From: Acidimicrobiia bacterium
GTDB taxonomy: Bacteria; Actinomycetota; Acidimicrobiia; UBA2766
Length of the DNA stretch: 32,613 nt
Direction of reading: 5' to 3'
Assembly (NCBI GenBank): GCA_020850945.1
Contig: JADZDR010000054.1
Location: 1-32,613, forward strand
Within the stretch, counting starts at the first letter, position 1. Each line of letters begins with the position of its first letter. A program made the position numbers and the translations under genes. The notes beneath the pieces are model-generated. The model was not told where the DNA came from, searched no databases, and saw only the letters and a program-made list of their open reading frames with translations. Shown here piece after piece: positions 6,941 to 14,661 of the stretch.

Positions 6941-6970
6941 TTGCATCCCGGTAGGGGGTAGGGGTATACT
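6941..6970 (+). promoter_or_regulatory. Copper ATPase promoter with CsoR-like operator in the spacer
   Basis: TTGCAT (6941-6946) and TATACT (6965-6970) are a good -35/-10 pair with an 18-bp spacer. The spacer is a G-rich run that reads on the minus strand as ATACCCC, TACCCCC, TACCGGGAT, similar to the copZ site ATACCCCCATAGGGTAT. Repression by CsoR of both divergent genes is inferred. Confidence 0.65.
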
Positions 6971-7010
6971 CTAGAGATATTCCTGCCGGCAGAGATCAAG
7001 GGGGTTTCCC

Positions 7011-9788
7011 GTGAACGCCACGGATGTCGGAGTGATCCTCGGAGCGCTCGCCGTCGCAGCCTTCCTCGGCTGGTACTTCTTCGGTCCGAAACGCAGCGCC
7101 GGCGCGGCCTTCAGCGACGGTAGGCAGGAAGCCACGATTCGCGTGCGGGGCGGGTACTCGCCCGCGTCGATCCGCCTCCGATCCGGCCTGCCCGTGCGCC
7201 TCGTGTTCGACCGCGAGGAGGACGGGGACTGCACTTCCGTAGTCGTCTTCCCCGATCTGCGCCTCAAGCGCGATCTGCCCGCGTTTCGCGAGACAGCCGT
7301 CGAGTTCGTGGCACCCGCACCCGGTACCTACGAGTTCCACTGCGGCATGAACATGGTCCACGGCGAACTCATCGTGGAAGCGGCGCAGGCGGACAGCGGT
7401 GACATCGCCGACGCAGCGGCGGAGGAGTTCGGTGACGGATCGACGAGCGAGATCCTGGCCGACGAGTTCCGCCTCGCCGGTGAGGGCGCGCACTGCGCGG
7501 CATGCGTCGCGACCATCACGGACGCCGTCGAGGCCGTACCGGGCGTCGAGTCCTGCCACGTGGACCTCGTGAACCAGAAGGTCCGCGTGAAGCACGCGGA
7601 ACATGTCGCTGCTGACGAGATCGGTGACGCCCTTGCCGGCGCCGGCTACCCGGCCGAACGACGTGAGCATCCGGGCTCGGCCGAGGCGATGGTCGAGGAC
7701 GAATCCTCGCGGGCACGGGAGATGAACCGACTGCGCTTCCGCACCGTCGTCGCCGCCGTGCTCACCCTGCCGGTGCTGCTCGGTTCGATGCTCATGGATG
7801 TGTTCCATGCGATGTGGATGCCTGCGATCCTCATGGATCCCTGGTTCCAGCTCGCCCTCACCACCCCTGTCATGTTCTGGGCAGGTTGGCAGATCCACAG
7901 GAGTGGATGGTCGGCACTCCGGCATCGCAGCGCCGACATGAACTCGCTCATCACGGTGGGCACGATCGCGGCCTACGGGTACAGCGTGCTCGTGACCGTC
8001 GCCCCCACCCTGTTGCCCGAGGAGCTGCGGGGCGTGTACTTCGAGGCAGTCGGTGTGATCATCACGCTCATCCTCCTCGGCCGCTGGCTCGAGGCGCGGG
8101 CCAAGGCCGGGACGGGTGAGGCGATCCGGGCGCTCATCGGCCTGCAGGCCCAGACAGCCCGAGTCGTGCGCGGCGGCGAGGAGATCGAGATTCCGATCGA
8201 GGACGTCACGGTCGGAGACGAAGTCGTGGTGCGCCCCGGGGAAAAGGTTCCCGTGGACGGTGTGATCTCGGAGGGGCACAGCGCGGTCGACGAGTCGATG
8301 GTCACAGGGGAGTCGATACCGGTGGAGAAGGCGGCCGGGGACGTTGTGATCGGTGCCACGGTCAACCAGGCGGGCGCGTTCCGCTTCCGGGCCGAGAAGG
8401 TCGGCAGGGACACGATGCTCTCCCAGATAATCCGGCTCGTCGAGGAGGCTCAGGCCTCGAAGGCCCCGATCCAGAAGCTCGCCGACATCGTCGCGTCACG
8501 CTTCGTCCCCGCTGTCATGTTCATCGCGATCGCCACGTTCGTGGTGTGGTACGTCGCCGGCCCCGACCCAGCCCTCACGAACGCGCTCGTGAGCACCGTT
8601 GCGGTGCTCATCATCGCCTGCCCGTGCGCCCTCGGTCTCGCCACCCCCCTCTCGATCATGGTCGGAACGGGCAGGGGCGCACACGCGGGAATCCTCATCC
8701 GCTCGGCCGAGGCACTCGAGACTGCCGAGAAGGTCGACACCGTGGTGCTCGACAAGACCGGGACCGTCACCCGCGGCGAGCCGGCGCTGACAGACGTCAT
8801 ACCGGTGACCCCGCCCCCTGGCATCGACAGGGACGAGCTCCTCCGCCTCACGGCGGCAGCCGAGCACCTCTCCGAGCATCCCCTCGGCACGGCGATCGTC
8901 TCCGCAGCCCGATCGGCCGGCCTCGACCTGCCCGAGACAGGTGAGTTCGAGTCCGTCACGGGCAAAGGCATAGTCGCCACGATCGAGGGCCGTGCGATCG
9001 CGGTCGGGTCGGAACGCCTCCTGGACTCGCTCGGTGTCGACGACGCGTCGCTGCGCGAGGTGTCGGAGGAGCTGGCGGGGCACGGCAAGACGCCGATACT
9101 AGTCGCCGTGGACGGTGTCGCAGCCGGCGTGATCGCCGTCGCGGATACCGTCAAAGCCGAGTCGGCCGGGGCGGTGAAGGCACTGCACTCCCTCGGTCTC
9201 GAGACCGTCATGATGACAGGGGACAACCGGCGTACAGCGGCCGCCATCGCGCGTGAAGTCGGGATCAAGCGCGTCGTGGCCGAGGTCCTGCCGTCGCACA
9301 AGGCGGGGGAGGTGGAGCGGCTCCAGCACGCGGGTCGCCGCGTCGGCATGGTCGGTGACGGCATCAACGACGCACCCGCCCTCGCCCAGGCCGACGTGGG
9401 CATGGCGATCGGTACGGGTACGGACGTGGCGATAGAGGCTTCCGACGTCACCCTCGTCTCGGGGGCGCTGGGCGGCATCGCGAAGGCGATCCACCTGAGC
9501 CGGGCGACGATGCGCAACATCCGCCAGAACCTCATGTGGGCATTCCTCTACAACCTGATCGGCATCCCGGTCGCCGCCGGGGTGGTCTATCCGTTCTTCG
9601 GGATCCGCCTCAGTCCGATGATCGCCGGGGCGGCGATGGCGTTCAGTTCAGTCTCGGTCGTGATGAACGCGAACCGGCTGCGCCGCTGGGAGCCACCGCT
9701 GATCGAGGCCGATGTTCCGGTGGAGGATGCCGCGCCTGACGTCGAGGTGCCGGTGGGAGCAGGCGGCTCTGCGCATGCCCTGACGTGA
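7011..9788 (+). CDS. copA: Cu(I)-exporting P1B-type ATPase with N-terminal cupredoxin and HMA domains
   Basis: 925 residues in this order: one N-terminal membrane segment (about 7-24); a cupredoxin-like domain (about 40-124) ending [12 protein letters not shown] with Cys111, Met113, Met115 and His117; an HMA domain (about 150-215) with CAAC (Cys162, Cys165); then the ATPase core. Core motifs are TGES (432-435), CPC (537-539), DKTGT (Asp581), SEHP (His623) and GDGIND (782-787). Tyr847-Asn848 and Met876 with Ser879-Ser880 in the last helices are the Cu(I)-site residues of the P1B-1 class. It exports Cu(I) across the cytoplasmic membrane. GTG 7011 follows AAGGGGG. The cupredoxin fusion is unusual compared with the standard CopA of about 750 residues; with a membrane anchor before it, the cupredoxin may face the outside. 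Confidence 0.93.
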   Translation: MNATDVGVILGALAVAAFLGWYFFGPKRSAGAAFSDGRQEATIRVRGGYSPASIRLRSGLPVRLVFDREEDGDCTSVVVFPDLRLKRDLPAFRETAVEFVAPAPGTYEFHCGMNMVHGELIVEAAQADSGDIADAAAEEFGDGSTSEILADEFRLAGEGAHCAACVATITDAVEAVPGVESCHVDLVNQKVRVKHAEHVAADEIGDALAGAGYPAERREHPGSAEAMVEDESSRAREMNRLRFRTVVAAVLTLPVLLGSMLMDVFHAMWMPAILMDPWFQLALTTPVMFWAGWQIHRSGWSALRHRSADMNSLITVGTIAAYGYSVLVTVAPTLLPEELRGVYFEAVGVIITLILLGRWLEARAKAGTGEAIRALIGLQAQTARVVRGGEEIEIPIEDVTVGDEVVVRPGEKVPVDGVISEGHSAVDESMVTGESIPVEKAAGDVVIGATVNQAGAFRFRAEKVGRDTMLSQIIRLVEEAQASKAPIQKLADIVASRFVPAVMFIAIATFVVWYVAGPDPALTNALVSTVAVLIIACPCALGLATPLSIMVGTGRGAHAGILIRSAEALETAEKVDTVVLDKTGTVTRGEPALTDVIPVTPPPGIDRDELLRLTAAAEHLSEHPLGTAIVSAARSAGLDLPETGEFESVTGKGIVATIEGRAIAVGSERLLDSLGVDDASLREVSEELAGHGKTPILVAVDGVAAGVIAVADTVKAESAGAVKALHSLGLETVMMTGDNRRTAAAIAREVGIKRVVAEVLPSHKAGEVERLQHAGRRVGMVGDGINDAPALAQADVGMAIGTGTDVAIEASDVTLVSGALGGIAKAIHLSRATMRNIRQNLMWAFLYNLIGIPVAAGVVYPFFGIRLSPMIAGAAMAFSSVSVVMNANRLRRWEPPLIEADVPVEDAAPDVEVPVGAGGSAHALT

Positions 9789-9810
9789 CGAGATCGCCCC
9801 GATCCGTACG

Positions 9811-10986
9811 TCAGCCGCGGGGGAGACCGAGGACACGCTCGGCGATGATGTTCCGCTGGATCTCCGACGTGCCGCCCGCGATCGTGTTCGCGAAGGTACG
9901 GAAATAGCTCATCATCCACGGGAGGCGACGGGCCGACTTCGTCGCCGACACGCGGTCGAGGTCGAGGGCGTCGGTGTGCAGCGCCTCCACGGCGGTGAGC
10001 TGGAGGCGCTGCTCGGCTTCGGACGAGTAGAGCTTGAGGATCGAGCCCTCGACGGCCGGGAGCCCGCGCGCCGCCTTGGAGAACCCGCGATAGCCCATGA
10101 TCCAGAGGGCCTGCAGGTCGACGTAGTGGCGGGCGAGCGTCTCGCGCAGCACCTCGTCCTCGGTGGGAGTCACGGCCCGGCGGAGCGCGTGGAAGGCACG
10201 TTCGAAGGTGGTCGCCTGGTTGATCCAGAGCATCGCCCGTTCGTGCTTGAGCGACCCCGTCGCGATCTTCCAGCCGTCGTTCAGTTCACCCACGAGGTTC
10301 TCGCGGGGCACCTCGACGTCGTCGAGGAACACCTCGTTGAAGTCGGCATGGCCTTCCTCGGTGATCTCGGGCAGGGGACGGCACTCGATCCCGGGGGTCT
10401 TCATGTCGATGACGATGGCCGAGATCCCCCTGTGCTTGGGGGCCTCGGGGTCCGTGCGCACGAAGCACATGCAGAGGTCGGCGTGGTGGGCGCCGGACGT
10501 CCACACCTTCTGGCCGTTCACGACGAAGTGGTCGTCGAGGACGGCAGCACGCGTGGTGAGGGACGCGAGGTCGCTCCCGGCGCCTGGTTCCGACATCCCG
10601 ACGCACCACGTGCAGTCCCCCCGCAAGGTGGGAAGCGCCCACTGCTCGATCTGGGCGGGGGTACCCCGGTCGAGGATGGACGGGGCGCAGATAGAGAGCC
10701 CCTGCGGATTCTGCGCGCGTTGGATGTTGCGCCTCGCGAGCTCCTCGAAGTAGATCATCTGCTCGACAGGCGACGCGTTGCGGCCTCCGCGTTCGGGCGG
10801 CCAGCCGGGGACGAGCCATCCGGCATCGAACATGGCCCGCTGGAAGCGGCGTGCCCAGTCCGGCAGATGCCCTGTAGAGAGGCGAGGCGCCGCCACCATC
10901 TCCTCGTCCGAGGGGGCGTTCTCCTCGAGCCACACGACGAGCTCATCGCGGTAGATCTCAGTCGATTCGTCCCAGTGCAGCTTCAC
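9811..10986 (-). CDS. Acyl-CoA dehydrogenase (391 aa)
   Basis: A full-length acyl-CoA dehydrogenase. It shows the middle-domain FAD/substrate motif CVGMSEPGAGSDLASL (about 128-143), VVNGQKVWTSGAHHAD (about 155-170) and the C-terminal ANTIAGGTSEIQRNIIAE followed by RVLGLPR. It oxidises an acyl-CoA to the enoyl-CoA with FAD. GTG 10986 starts three bases after the stop of the heme-oxygenase-like gene, so the two form an operon. The shape resembles FadE28/FadE17-type large subunits from sterol side-chain clusters. The partner could be the 359-residue dehydrogenase at 4246 or the one at 13498. It converges on copA with only 22 bp between them. Confidence 0.9.
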   Translation of the reverse strand: MKLHWDESTEIYRDELVVWLEENAPSDEEMVAAPRLSTGHLPDWARRFQRAMFDAGWLVPGWPPERGGRNASPVEQMIYFEELARRNIQRAQNPQGLSICAPSILDRGTPAQIEQWALPTLRGDCTWCVGMSEPGAGSDLASLTTRAAVLDDHFVVNGQKVWTSGAHHADLCMCFVRTDPEAPKHRGISAIVIDMKTPGIECRPLPEITEEGHADFNEVFLDDVEVPRENLVGELNDGWKIATGSLKHERAMLWINQATTFERAFHALRRAVTPTEDEVLRETLARHYVDLQALWIMGYRGFSKAARGLPAVEGSILKLYSSEAEQRLQLTAVEALHTDALDLDRVSATKSARRLPWMMSYFRTFANTIAGGTSEIQRNIIAERVLGLPRG

Positions 10987-10989
10987 GTC

Positions 10990-11787
10990 TCAGCGGTCGA
11001 GCGTGGGATTGTCGGGCCGGTCGCGCAGAGCGCCCGGTTCGTCGAGCCAGCGGTTCAGCGCCCGCTTGCGCATCTCGCGCGTCGTGAACGTGTACGTGAC
11101 GGCACGGCGCACGAGGCGTTGCTGGGTCGGTGTCGACACGACCTTGCGCAGGAGGTAGTCGGCCATGTTCCCGTGGTCCACCTCGGCATAGGCGTGCACC
11201 TTGAAGTTGTCCACCTCTATGCCGTAGTGGTCTCGCATGCCCTCGTACATCATCTTCGCGTAGCCGGTACCGGCCGCATGCCGTTCGCCGGCCCAGCCGA
11301 AGGCGGCGAGACCCTCTTCGTACGAACGGCGCATGTAGTAGAGCGACGTGAAGACCGCGCCGATCGTCTCCGGGATCGGCACGTAGGCCATGAGGTCGCC
11401 GTCGGAGATACCGAGCTGTTGTGCCCAGTCGTACTTCATGTCCACGTGGTTGGCATCACCCGTGAAGCCGGTCTCGTCGCAGAGGTTCTGCAGCCAGTGC
11501 TCGAAGTGCTCGCTACGTGAGAGGAGCAGGGCGTCGCCGTCGGGGGCGTTCGACACGATGGAGCTGAACTCCATCGTGAAGAACTTGCCCATCCAGTAGT
11601 ACTCCTTGCAGAGGCGCCTCAGGTACTCGGGGGACAGCGTGCCGTCGGCGACTCGCTCCCAGACGAGGTTCTTCTCGAGGCACAGCTCGGCCTCGATGCT
11701 TCCGAGCTCGGCCATGAAGTCCTCGACGGACTTGGCGTCCTCCGGGCCGGCGTCACTGCGGATGTCCTTGAAGACTCGCTCGTTCAC
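10990..11787 (-). CDS. Heme-oxygenase-like (TenA/PqqC superfamily) protein, possible diiron oxidase
   Basis: 265 residues, mostly helical. Candidate metal ligands are a cluster SEHFEHW (Glu93, His94, Glu96, His97), acidic Glu157/158, and HAYAEVDHG, which gives His198-x3-Glu202-x2-His205. The last pattern matches the H-x3-D/E-x2-H helix of heme-oxygenase-like diiron oxidases/oxygenases (CADD, UndA type). This is a motif-level similarity; cofactor and reaction are unknown. GTG 11787 was chosen because it is preceded by a G-rich site and the longer upstream frame is low-complexity Arg/Ser sequence that reads into the crotonase gene. It lies in the acyl-CoA cluster, 64 bp downstream of the shared operator motif, and is coupled to the next dehydrogenase. 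A role in oxidising or trimming an acyl-CoA is possible but unproven. Confidence 0.75.
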   Translation of the reverse strand: MNERVFKDIRSDAGPEDAKSVEDFMAELGSIEAELCLEKNLVWERVADGTLSPEYLRRLCKEYYWMGKFFTMEFSSIVSNAPDGDALLLSRSEHFEHWLQNLCDETGFTGDANHVDMKYDWAQQLGISDGDLMAYVPIPETIGAVFTSLYYMRRSYEEGLAAFGWAGERHAAGTGYAKMMYEGMRDHYGIEVDNFKVHAYAEVDHGNMADYLLRKVVSTPTQQRLVRRAVTYTFTTREMRKRALNRWLDEPGALRDRPDNPTLDR

Positions 11788-11851
11788 TGCGTCCCCCCGG
11801 GGCGAGGAGCGAGGGCAGCGTGCAGCCCTCACTCCGAAGTCGGTCTCAGGT

Positions 11852-11872
11852 CGTACAAGAGATTCTTGCACG
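11852..11872. promoter_or_regulatory. Shared inverted-repeat operator, site 1
   Basis: CGTACAAG (11852-11859), five bases, then CTTGCACG (11865-11872). It lies 64 bp upstream of the GTG of the heme-oxygenase-like gene and after the crotonase stop. Two almost identical sites occur at 12757 and 19474, each just upstream of a transcription unit of the same pathway. This copy has a five-base centre and the others have four. Confidence 0.65.
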
Positions 11873-11914
11873 TTTGGACGAGCGTCGCCAGCAAGGGGCT
11901 GCGCGCACACGGCA

Positions 11915-12727
11915 CTAGCGCACGTGGTAGTCGACGCGGCCGCCCTCGCTGAAGAACCGCTGGCCCGCCGCGAGATCGTCGGGATTCGTGCCGAGGGCGA
12001 GGTATGCGTTCGCAAGTGACAGGGCCTGGGACCGCGACAGCTCCTGTGCCGCCCACGCGGCACGGACGGTCGCCTGGACCGCCGTGCGGGGGCGGGCCGC
12101 AATCGTCTCGGCGACCCAGCGGGCACGGGCGGTGAGCGCGTCGGGCGCGCACACCTCGCTCACGAGACCGATCTCGTACGCACGCTGGGCAGACATGCGC
12201 TCGTGTGCTCCGAGGAGCTGCATGCGCAGCAACTCGCCGAGCGGGATGCGCTGGGCCATGTGCACGGTCTCGAAGCTCGCCACCATGCCATAGGTCACGT
12301 GGGGATCGAAGAACGTGGCCGTGGAGGATGCGAGCACGATGTCGACCTCACCCAGCATGTAGAACGCCCCACCACAGGCGATACCGTTCACGGCCGCGAC
12401 AACCGGCTTCCAGAGATCCGACGTCTTCGGGCCTATTGCCTCACCCGGATCGTCGAAGTGGATCCGGGACCCCACGCGACCCGCCCGCATGGAGTCTGCA
12501 GACGTGCCGATCGCCTCGGCACGGTCGATGCCCGTACAGAATGCCCGGTCGCCGGCGCCGGTGAGGACGAGGGCCCCGATCGTGTCGTCGACGCGGGCAT
12601 TGCGCCATACGGTGTGCAACTCCTCCTGCATCCGGGTGTTGAAGGCGTTGTGTTTGTCGGGCCGGTTCAGCGTCACCCACGCCACGCCATTCTCGACCTC
12701 GAAGGTGATCGTCTCGAACTCCGGCAT
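11915..12727 (-). CDS. Enoyl-CoA hydratase/isomerase family protein (crotonase fold)
   Basis: 270 residues. The crotonase fold is shown by VAWVTLNRPDKHNAFN (about 15-30), the oxyanion-hole loops FCTGID (about 63-68) and VNGIACGGAFYMLGEVDIVLA (about 113-133), and GLVSEV near 187-192. The two catalytic Glu positions of classical hydratases are not evident: the 'PE' of the family is DPH here (Asp141-Pro-His143) and the second loop reads VASFETV. It may therefore be an isomerase, hydrolase or decarboxylase-type member. ATG 12727 has GAGGGGAC upstream; longer frames cross the operator and are rejected. It is divergent from the Zn-ribbon gene at 12807. Confidence 0.86.
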   Translation of the reverse strand: MPEFETITFEVENGVAWVTLNRPDKHNAFNTRMQEELHTVWRNARVDDTIGALVLTGAGDRAFCTGIDRAEAIGTSADSMRAGRVGSRIHFDDPGEAIGPKTSDLWKPVVAAVNGIACGGAFYMLGEVDIVLASSTATFFDPHVTYGMVASFETVHMAQRIPLGELLRMQLLGAHERMSAQRAYEIGLVSEVCAPDALTARARWVAETIAARPRTAVQATVRAAWAAQELSRSQALSLANAYLALGTNPDDLAAGQRFFSEGGRVDYHVR

Positions 12728-12756
12728 CTGGCTGTCCCCTCTACGAACGCTATGCT

Positions 12757-12776
12757 CGTACAAGATTTCTTGCACG
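12757..12776. promoter_or_regulatory. Shared inverted-repeat operator, site 2 (between divergent genes)
   Basis: CGTACAAG (12757-12764), ATTT, CTTGCACG (12769-12776). It sits almost exactly midway between the divergent starts of the crotonase (12727) and the Zn-ribbon/OB protein (12807), where one bound dimer could control both. Confidence 0.7.
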
Positions 12777-12806
12777 ACCCTACAGCGGGATCGAGGGGGA
12801 ACAGGA

Positions 12807-13274
12807 ATGGCCGACGTCTCCGCAAGCAGTCCTGCAGGGGGAGAGGCACGTGCGAAGCCCAAGATGCGTTTCGACCTGCCCACGCCCGACCAGGACACGG
12901 AACCGTTCTGGGAGGCGGCCCGCGAGCACCGTCTCGTCATCCGCAGGTGCAACGCCTGCCACGAGGCGCACTACTACCCGCGCTCGTTCTGCCCCAAGTG
13001 CTGGAGTGAGGATGTCGTGTGGATCGAGGCGTCGGGCCGGGGCCGTCTCTACACGTACTCCGTGGTCCACAAGAACGACCTGCCGCCGTGGCCCGAGCGC
13101 GTCCCGTACTGCGCCGCGATCGTGGAGCTCGACGAGGGGCCGCGCATGATGTCGAACGTCGTCGAATGCGACTTCGACGACCTGCGGGCGGACATGTCGC
13201 TCGAGCTCACATGGCGGGACGAGGCGTGGGGTGACGAGACGTGGAGCTTCCCCGTGTTCCGCCCCGCACCGTAG
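12807..13274 (+). CDS. Zn-ribbon / OB-fold protein (DUF35 type), thiolase partner
   Basis: 155 residues. A rubredoxin-like zinc ribbon with Cys48-x2-Cys51 and Cys62-x2-Cys65 (CNAC ... CPKC) is followed by an OB-fold (GRGRLYTYSVVH, PYCAAIVEL, MMSNVVEC). Proteins of this family bind acyl-CoA and partner with thiolase-like enzymes. In the mycobacterial igr operon the equivalent domain is the C-terminal half of ChsH2 and activates the aldolase Ltp2; here it is a separate gene. The expected partner is the Cys-less thiolase at 14651. ATG 12807 follows GAGGGGG. It is the only gene of the cluster on the plus strand and shares operator site 2. Confidence 0.9.
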   Translation: MADVSASSPAGGEARAKPKMRFDLPTPDQDTEPFWEAAREHRLVIRRCNACHEAHYYPRSFCPKCWSEDVVWIEASGRGRLYTYSVVHKNDLPPWPERVPYCAAIVELDEGPRMMSNVVECDFDDLRADMSLELTWRDEAWGDETWSFPVFRPAP

Positions 13275-13277
13275 AAG

Positions 13278-13466
13278 TCAGTCGGCGCCCTTCTTGCTCC
13301 GCTTGGCGACTCGCCGCTTCGCCCGCTCGACCTCGGCGGGCGTCGGTGTGTGGTCTGCGGTCACGACCCGGCCTTCGAGGACACACCCCGGGGACGCAGG
13401 CTTGCACTCCGTGCGGATGAGGCGGCAGATCTCCCCGGTGTAGTGGGGACAGCTCCAAGACGTCAC
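13278..13466 (-). CDS. Small Cys-rich protein (62 aa), unknown function
   Basis: GTG 13466 begins 31 bp after the stop of the upstream dehydrogenase, in the same direction. The N-terminal half has a compact Cys pattern: CPHYTGEIC, then TECKPASPGCVLEGR, with four Cys and one His that could bind a metal or form disulfides. The C-terminal half is Lys/Arg-rich (VERAKRRVAKRSKKGAD). I do not recognise a named family. It ends three bases from the stop of the convergent Zn-ribbon gene. The start is uncertain because the ribosome site is weak and the frame is open further upstream into the dehydrogenase, but the Cys motif and tail look like a real product. Confidence 0.55.
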   Translation of the reverse strand: MTSWSCPHYTGEICRLIRTECKPASPGCVLEGRVVTADHTPTPAEVERAKRRVAKRSKKGAD

Positions 13467-13497
13467 GTCTGCGAGTCTAAGTCCGGCCCGGGGCGAG

Positions 13498-14661
13498 TCA
13501 GGCCTTGATTTCGCGCGGGAGGCCGAGATACCGGTCGGCAAGCAGGGTCTTCTGTATCTCCGTCGTCCCCCCCGCGATCGATGCGCTCCGGCCGTGCAGG
13601 GCGTCGTCGGCCCAGGCCCCCTCGAGGGCAACGGGGCCGAGGAGAGCGACAGCACGTTCGAGACGGTGTTCGAGGAGGCTCCAGCGCAGCTTGGCGAGGG
13701 AGGCGAGCACGCCCGGATCGGCTCCTGCAGCCGCGGTCGCGATGATGCGGCGACCGAGCCAGTCGAGGCAGCGCTGCTCGGTGAGACAGAGCACCACCGC
13801 GTCGCGTCGGACGGCAGCCTGTGCTGGTGTCGTCCCGGTGCCGTCGAACGCGGCCAGGAGTGTGTCGATACGGCCCCGCATACGGAGCGTGAGAGTCACG
13901 ACACCCGCCCGTTCGTACGTGAGCGTGGTCATCGCCACACGCCAACCGCCGTTCTCGGGTCCGAGGAGGTTCTCCGTCGGAACGGCTACGTCACTGAAGA
14001 AGATCTCGGAGAACTCGTCCCCACCCGTGAGTGTGCGGAGGGGCCGGACTTCGATCCCGGGCGAGTGCATGTCGACGAGGAGTGCCGAGATGCCCCGATG
14101 CGGCCGGTCTGCCCCGGGATCCGTACGCACGAGCACCTCGCACCAGTCGGCATGGGGTCCCAGCGTCGTCCACACCTTCTGGCCGTTCACGACGAAGGCA
14201 TCCGCCACGCGGTGTGCCGAGGTGCGAAGTGACGCAAGGTCGGAGCCCGCCTCGGGTTCCGAGAAGGCCTGGCACCAGAGGTCGGCGCCGCGCCGCATGC
14301 GCTCGAGATGCCGGGCCTTCTGGTCCTCTGTGCCGAACTGCATGATGGCGGGGGCGATGTTCGAGAGGCCGATCGGATTCACCGGCCCGGGCGCCCCTGC
14401 GCGGTGCATCTCCTCGGCGTAGACGAGCTGTTCGAGTACGGATGCACCGCGCCCGCCGTACTCCTCCGGCCACGCGATCGCCGCCCAACCGGCGTCTGCG
14501 AGCGTACGGTTCCAGGCGCGCAGCTCCTCGATCCGCGCCCGTGTGAGACCATGACGAAGTGAGAAGCCGCGCAGCTTGTCCGGCACATGGGCTTCGAGCC
14601 ATGTGCGCAGACTCGCACGGAACTGCTCGAGGGTCTCTCCGCCGGCCTGCTCAGTCAGCAC
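13498..14661 (-). CDS. Acyl-CoA dehydrogenase (387 aa)
   Basis: A full-length acyl-CoA dehydrogenase with CQAFSEPEAGSDLASL (about 128-143), VVNGQKVWTTLGPHADW (about 155-171), RGISALLVDM and the C-terminal SIAGGTTEIQKTLLAD before RYLGLPR. The reaction is FAD-dependent alpha,beta-dehydrogenation of an acyl-CoA. GTG 14661 overlaps the thiolase stop by 11 bases, which implies translational coupling. With the dehydrogenase at 9811 it could form a heteromeric pair such as FadE28-FadE29. It is the penultimate gene of the operon running from 19432 to 13278. Confidence 0.9.
   Translation of the reverse strand: MLTEQAGGETLEQFRASLRTWLEAHVPDKLRGFSLRHGLTRARIEELRAWNRTLADAGWAAIAWPEEYGGRGASVLEQLVYAEEMHRAGAPGPVNPIGLSNIAPAIMQFGTEDQKARHLERMRRGADLWCQAFSEPEAGSDLASLRTSAHRVADAFVVNGQKVWTTLGPHADWCEVLVRTDPGADRPHRGISALLVDMHSPGIEVRPLRTLTGGDEFSEIFFSDVAVPTENLLGPENGGWRVAMTTLTYERAGVVTLTLRMRGRIDTLLAAFDGTGTTPAQAAVRRDAVVLCLTEQRCLDWLGRRIIATAAAGADPGVLASLAKLRWSLLEHRLERAVALLGPVALEGAWADDALHGRSASIAGGTTEIQKTLLADRYLGLPREIKA

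Noticed and set aside
6996-8279. 427-codon open frame on the minus strand
   Set aside because: It is the antisense shadow of the copper ATPase, which has intact catalytic motifs; the antisense product has no recognisable domain.
9976-11520. 514-codon open frame on the plus strand
   Set aside because: Antisense to the dehydrogenase and heme-oxygenase-like genes; high GC keeps stop codons rare in this frame.
12728-12952. Extension of the crotonase gene through the operator region
   Set aside because: It would cover operator site 2 and the start of the divergent Zn-ribbon gene, and the extra residues look random.
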